A stretch of DNA of 10,542 nt, from positions 1-10,542 of the forward strand of contig CAYXFZ010000084.1 in NCBI GenBank assembly GCA_964464385.1, written 5' to 3'. The stretch's first letter is position 1. Each line of letters opens with the position of its first letter. Shown here piece after piece: positions 7,214-10,542 of this stretch. The DNA comes from CAYXFZ01 sp964464385 (GTDB lineage Bacteria > Planctomycetota > UBA1135). The notes under the pieces are model-generated. The model saw only the letters and a list, made by a program, of their open reading frames with translations, was not told the DNA's origin and did not search any database. The position numbers were made by a program, and so were the translations under genes.

Positions 7214-8321
7214 CGGACACCTCTTCCATTCGCTCGCCGCTCTTGGGCATGCTTGCCTGCGTTGCCATGTTGGCCCTGATGGGGCTCTTTGCCGGGGTAT
7301 CGTCCGCCGTTCCCGGTAATTCTTTGGAGCGTTTGAGTTTGCNNNNNNNNNNGGTGCCTTTTTGCTCTTCTTCTGGGCTCCCCCCGAGGCATTTCGTCGT
7401 CTGTCTGCCGTGCTCTTAGGACTCACGTTCTTGATGCTCTTGGCCATGGTCGTGATCCCTGGCCTTGCCCATGAGAGTCATGCCGCGCGGCGTTGGTTGC
7501 GCATCGGGGGGGTGGTCTTTCAACCTTCGGTTCTCTTGCAGTGTCTATGGCCGGCCTGGGTGGCCTCTTGGGCGGCCCGGGATCCCTTGCGTCTCTCGCA
7601 ACCACCGCAACTCTGGCGCCTCATGAGTGCCTTTGCCCTGTGCATGGCACCGGTGCTCCTGCAACCCGATTTTGGTTCGGTCGTCATCTTGGCTGTGGCC
7701 ACGACCTTGATCTTGTTTTTTGCCGGGGCGCCCCTGTCCTTCCTGCGGCAACTCACGATGCTCTTGATTCCGCTCCTGTTCATCGGGCTCTTCCTCTTCG
7801 ATCATGTGGACGCTCGTTTGGCGGGTTTCTTTGGCGACGAAACGACGCACCAAGCGGTTCGGGCCGAGGAGGCCTTTGCCGCCGGCGGGCTCACCGGGAT
7901 GGGCCCTGGTGAGGGACTCATGAAACAAGGTTGGGTTCCCGAGGGAGAAACCGATTACATCCTCTCGCTGATTGCCGAAGAATGGGGCCTGGTCGGTACC
8001 GGTCTCGTTTGGAGTTTTTACGTGGCCTTCACTCTTTTGGGGCTCCGGGTCGCACGCCGGGCCGAGTGTCGTTACGGTGCAATACTGATGGCCGCCGCCG
8101 TCCTCATGGTCTCCTTGCAAGCGGGTCTCAATATGGCCGTCGTGACCGGTCTCATTCCTCCCAAGGGGCTCCCTTTGCCCTTTGTCAGCCGAGGTGGAAC
8201 CTCCATCCTGGCCCTCTCCGCTCTGCTCGGGCTTGCCGCTCGGGCCGTTCTTGTCTCGCGCCGCTCGGCGGTGCCCGTCTCCGACCTGATTCAATGGACC
8301 GAATCCAACGCACTGGCCTGA
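7210..8321 (+). CDS. ftsW: Septal peptidoglycan glycosyltransferase FtsW (SEDS), with assembly gap
   Basis: SEDS-family membrane polymerase that forms glycan strands from lipid II at the septum, paired with FtsI. The 5' part (GTG 7210 to 7342, 44 codons plus one base) encodes a first membrane helix and a loop. After the N run the frame resumes at 7353 and gives 322 residues. Family marks are AARRWLRIGGVVFQPS, LLQPDFGSVV, AAGGLTGMGPGEG, PEGETDYILSLIAEEWG (the Asp at 7953-7955 matches the essential SEDS aspartate) and GLIPPKGLPLPFVSRGGTS. The two parts are out of phase by the written N count, so the gap length is probably nominal, not a true frameshift. Val occupies the usual Glu of QPSE (codon 7530-7532). 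The start overlaps the mraY stop as GTGA, and the 3' end overlaps the LysM gene by 28 bases. Confidence 0.9.
7343..7352. other. Assembly gap (10 N) inside ftsW
   Basis: Ten unresolved bases near the 5' end of ftsW, falling between its first and second membrane helices. Upstream coding is in the frame of 7210 and downstream coding is in the frame of 7353. An intact gene needs a missing length of 3n+2, which ten is not. Compared with E. coli FtsW from memory, about 10-15 residues seem to be missing, so the true gap is probably some 30-45 bases. Confidence 0.9.
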
Positions 8322-9004
8322 TCAGTCTCTTTCTCCTGCTGACCGTGGGCGCGGCCGGCCTCCTCATGAAGGGCGTGGGATCCCCGCCGGACTTGCCCCC
8401 CAGCGAGGTCTTTCTAAGACCCGGGGATTTGCCGGCCGTCAACTTGGTGCCGCCAGAGCGACGCCTGCTCACCATCGACCCTGCCCGTTTCGGAGCACCA
8501 CCTGTGCCCCATCCTGCGGGGGGGAAGCCGCGGCCAAGGGCTGGCACTGCCCGTGTTCTGGATTTGGGTCCGACACCGGTCGGGGACCCGATTCCATTTC
8601 GGATCATTCGCGTGCGGGAAAACGAAACCCTGGGCGAGATTGCGGCCCGGGAAATGGGCAGTTCGGAGGCTTGGCAAGTCTTGGCGAATGCCAATGGCAT
8701 TCAAGATCCACGCAAGTTGAAGTTGGGCCAAGAACTTCGCATCCCGCTTCAGAGGACCGCCAAGGCTACCGGGAATGCGGGCGCAGGTGCCGCCCGCGAG
8801 GCCTCGGCAACGACGGCCCTTGCACCCGCGGATGCGGATGGCTGGCGTACGCACCTCGTACTGGAGGATGAAGTGTTGGGCACCATCTCCCAACGTTACT
8901 ACGGCACTTCTCGGGAATGGGAGCGTATTTTGCGGGCCAATGGCCTGGATGACCCCACTGATTTGCGGGTGGGTTCTTCCTTGCGCATTCCTCCCCTGCC
9001 GTGA
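8294..9004 (+). CDS. Membrane-anchored tandem LysM domain protein
   Basis: A 236-residue protein I cannot match to a named dcw gene. Residues 8-24 are hydrophobic after a short basic N-terminus (MDRIQR), giving either a single-pass anchor or an uncleaved signal; no lipobox Cys is seen. A Pro-rich stretch (about 30-100) is followed by two LysM domains, at about 102-151 (FRIIRVRENETLGEIAAREM ... LKLGQELRIP) and 187-233 (HLVLEDEVLGTISQRYYG ... LRVGSSLRIP). They are joined by an Ala/Gly/Thr-rich linker. LysM binds GlcNAc-containing glycans such as peptidoglycan, so the domains should face the periplasm. No catalytic domain is visible. It overlaps ftsW by 28 bases and shares GTGA with murG, so it is almost certainly co-translated with them. 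A septal wall-binding or scaffolding role is inference. ATG 8294 has no clear ribosome site. Confidence 0.88.
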   Translation: MDRIQRTGLISLFLLLTVGAAGLLMKGVGSPPDLPPSEVFLRPGDLPAVNLVPPERRLLTIDPARFGAPPVPHPAGGKPRPRAGTARVLDLGPTPVGDPIPFRIIRVRENETLGEIAAREMGSSEAWQVLANANGIQDPRKLKLGQELRIPLQRTAKATGNAGAGAAREASATTALAPADADGWRTHLVLEDEVLGTISQRYYGTSREWERILRANGLDDPTDLRVGSSLRIPPLP

Positions 9005-10044
9005 GCGCGAAATTCCTCTTTGTCGGTGGGGGAACGGGGGGCCATTTGGCCCCGGCCTTGGGCCTGGCCGAGTCCTTGGTGGCGCGTGGTCACCGTTGCC
9101 GTTTCTTGACCAGCGGCCGAGCAGTTGAGCGCGATTTTTTGCGACCGGGTATGGAACACGCTCCCTTGGGAGTGGAGGGAGGACGGTTGCACCGGCGCTT
9201 GGCCCTCTTTCCCGCGCTGGGCAGGGCCTGGCAGGAAGCGCGTCGTTTTCGCCCCGACCTCGTCGTTGGCCTTGGCGGCTGGACGGGTGCCGCCGCCCTG
9301 GCGGCACGCCGCCGCCGACCCTTGGTTCTGTTGGAAGGGAATCGGGTCTTGGGCAGGGGGGTGCGGGCCCTTTTGCCCTTTGCCAAAACCACACTGACCC
9401 TGTTCCCCGAAGTGGCCACCTCGCTTGCCCGCGGCACTTGGGTGGGTCCGATTGGTCGTCACGCCTTGCGGTCCCGGGACCCGGATCAGGCCCGCCAGGA
9501 ATTGGGCCTGCGGGCAGAAGGGCCCGTGCTCCTGGTGACCGGCGGGAGCCAAGGGGCCGAACAACTCAATCAAATTGTGATTTACCTCCTGCCGCGCTTG
9601 GCCAACGAGGGCGTGCAACTCTTGGCCCTCTGTGGCAAGGGCAAGGGAAAGGGACTGCGGGCCGCTGTGCAAAAGGGCACATGCCTAGCCGTGGTCCTGG
9701 ATCATTGCTCCGAGATGGGGGCCGCCTATTCGGCCGCCGACTTTGCCCTGTGTCGTGGGGGTGCGGCGACCATGGCCGAGTTGTGGTTGCATCATTTGCC
9801 CGCCGCAATTGTTCCCTATGCCGGACACGCCGACCGCCAGCAGGAAAGAAACGCGCGTGCCCTGGAGCCTGGTGTTTGGCTTGCCGATCCCTGGAATTCC
9901 CTCGCCGCCGATCGATTGTTGCGTTGTCTGCTGGATCCTGGCGAGCGCCAAACCATGGCGGATTCCCTCGCCGTCTCGGCCCCGGCCGAGGGCGGATCCC
10001 GGGCCGCCACCCTGTTGGAGGAATTGGCCCACGTTTCTTCGTAA
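9001..10044 (+). CDS. murG: UDP-GlcNAc:lipid I N-acetylglucosamine transferase MurG
   Basis: Membrane-associated GT-B glycosyltransferase that adds GlcNAc to lipid I to form lipid II on the cytoplasmic face. It has 347 residues, a normal length. The N-terminal glycine loop GGGTGGHLAPA lies at about 9-19, and VVGLGGWTGAAAL matches the second conserved Gly-rich block. The C-terminal UDP-GlcNAc domain has GGSQGA at 181-186, CRGGAATMAEL at 251-261 and DRQQERNA at 278-285. All match known donor-binding positions. GTG 9001 overlaps the stop of the LysM gene as GTGA and places the Gly loop at the usual distance from the N-terminus. No Shine-Dalgarno sequence is visible. It ends nine bases before murC. 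Confidence 0.96.
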   Translation: MSAKFLFVGGGTGGHLAPALGLAESLVARGHRCRFLTSGRAVERDFLRPGMEHAPLGVEGGRLHRRLALFPALGRAWQEARRFRPDLVVGLGGWTGAAALAARRRRPLVLLEGNRVLGRGVRALLPFAKTTLTLFPEVATSLARGTWVGPIGRHALRSRDPDQARQELGLRAEGPVLLVTGGSQGAEQLNQIVIYLLPRLANEGVQLLALCGKGKGKGLRAAVQKGTCLAVVLDHCSEMGAAYSAADFALCRGGAATMAELWLHHLPAAIVPYAGHADRQQERNARALEPGVWLADPWNSLAADRLLRCLLDPGERQTMADSLAVSAPAEGGSRAATLLEELAHVSS

Positions 10045-10053
10045 GATCCAGGC

Positions 10054-10542
10054 ATGTCTTCCCCTCAGGCAGTAGATCCTGCCCCGGTTTCGAGCGTCGG
10101 TCGATTTTCGGCCTTGGATGCTTTGGCCCCAGCCGGTAAGCGGCGTGTTCTTTTCGCCGGCGCGGGGGGCTGTGGCATGCGAGGGTTGGCCCAGTTTTTG
10201 TTGCAAGCTGGATGGGAGGTGCATGGCGCCGATGCCAGGCCCTGGAAGGCCAATGATTCCTTGTTGGTCGCCGGGCTCCAGCCGTGCCCAACCGATGCGG
10301 CCCTACCCGAAGTTCCTCTGGTCGTGCGGTCGCTGGCGGTTCCGGAAACGGACGCTCTCTGGACTGCAGCCCGGAAGCAGGGGGCCCGCGCCCTCACTTA
10401 TGCCGAAATGTTGGGCGAAATCACAAGTTTGCGCCCGACGGTGGCGGTCGCAGGGTCGCATGGTAAGACGACCATCACCGCCTGGCTGGCCTGGGGCATG
10501 CGTCGCGCCGGACTGGATTGCGGTTACTTGGTGGGGGGGGAG
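10054..10542 (+). CDS. murC: UDP-N-acetylmuramate--L-alanine ligase MurC, N-terminal part (runs off window)
   Basis: The first 163 codons of the ligase that adds L-Ala to UDP-MurNAc; the frame is still open at the window edge. A leader of about 30 residues precedes the Rossmann-type UDP-binding motif GAGGCGMRGLA (family form GIGGxGMSGIA). Further on are LTYAEMLGEI, where the family has RAEML, and the ATP loop GSHGKTT at 134-140 (usual form GTHGKTT). The His before GKT is the feature that sets MurC apart from MurD, MurE and MurF. The frame ends in YLVGGE, matching the expected start of the central-domain GG block. ATG 10054 follows murG after nine bases, with only a weak AGG upstream. A run of eight G (10533-10540) lies at the very end. 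Confidence 0.93.
   Translation, partial: MSSPQAVDPAPVSSVGRFSALDALAPAGKRRVLFAGAGGCGMRGLAQFLLQAGWEVHGADARPWKANDSLLVAGLQPCPTDAALPEVPLVVRSLAVPETDALWTAARKQGARALTYAEMLGEITSLRPTVAVAGSHGKTTITAWLAWGMRRAGLDCGYLVGGE

Noticed and set aside
7931..8293. Upstream extension of the LysM frame to 7931
   Set aside because: It is an out-of-frame shadow of the conserved FtsW C-terminus. ATG 8294 is followed by a proper membrane anchor.
7210..8321. ftsW as a frameshifted pseudogene
   Set aside because: The only frame change coincides with the N run, and the remaining 322 residues keep the essential Asp and other SEDS motifs.
8414..9394. A 326-codon minus-strand frame across the LysM gene and murG
   Set aside because: It is Arg/Pro/Gly-rich without domain character and spans two well-supported + strand genes.
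1..10542. A hidden defence system, mobile element, CRISPR array, tRNA or terminator
   Set aside because: Every stretch is accounted for by dcw genes with spacing of 17 bases or less. I saw no direct repeat array, inverted-repeat ends, integrase or stem-loop followed by T-run.

Overview
The window is a continuous run of the division and cell wall (dcw) cluster, all on the + strand, with no intergenic space longer than about 17 bases. In order it holds: the 3' end of mraZ, rsmH (mraW), a small ftsL-like gene, the division transpeptidase ftsI, murE, murF, mraY, ftsW (interrupted by a 10-N assembly gap), a tandem-LysM membrane protein, murG, and the 5' part of murC, which runs off the end. Both outer genes are cut by the window edges. 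No RNA gene, mobile element, CRISPR array, promoter or terminator could be supported. The mraZ-type promoter and operator would lie upstream of base 1.

The genes work as one pathway. MurC, MurE and MurF add amino acids to UDP-MurNAc in the cytoplasm. MraY moves the phospho-MurNAc-pentapeptide to undecaprenyl phosphate at the membrane, and MurG adds GlcNAc to make lipid II. FtsW and FtsI polymerise and crosslink lipid II at the septum, with FtsL as part of the division complex. RsmH methylates 16S rRNA and MraZ is the cluster's usual transcriptional regulator. The MurE DNPR motif predicts meso-diaminopimelate peptidoglycan. The genes are packed with repeated 4-base stop/start overlaps (GTGA or ATGA), which suggests one transcript with translational coupling.

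Two things depart from the textbook layout. There is no murD between mraY and ftsW: those genes overlap by 4 bases. A single-pass, two-LysM protein sits between ftsW and murG. FtsW also has Val in place of the near-invariant Glu of its QPSE motif. The rest is an ordinary, well-preserved dcw cluster.

The sequence is GC-rich. The meso-DAP signature and gene content fit a diderm (Gram-negative-type) bacterium, but I cannot place the phylum from the sequence alone. The N run points to a draft or metagenome-derived scaffold.
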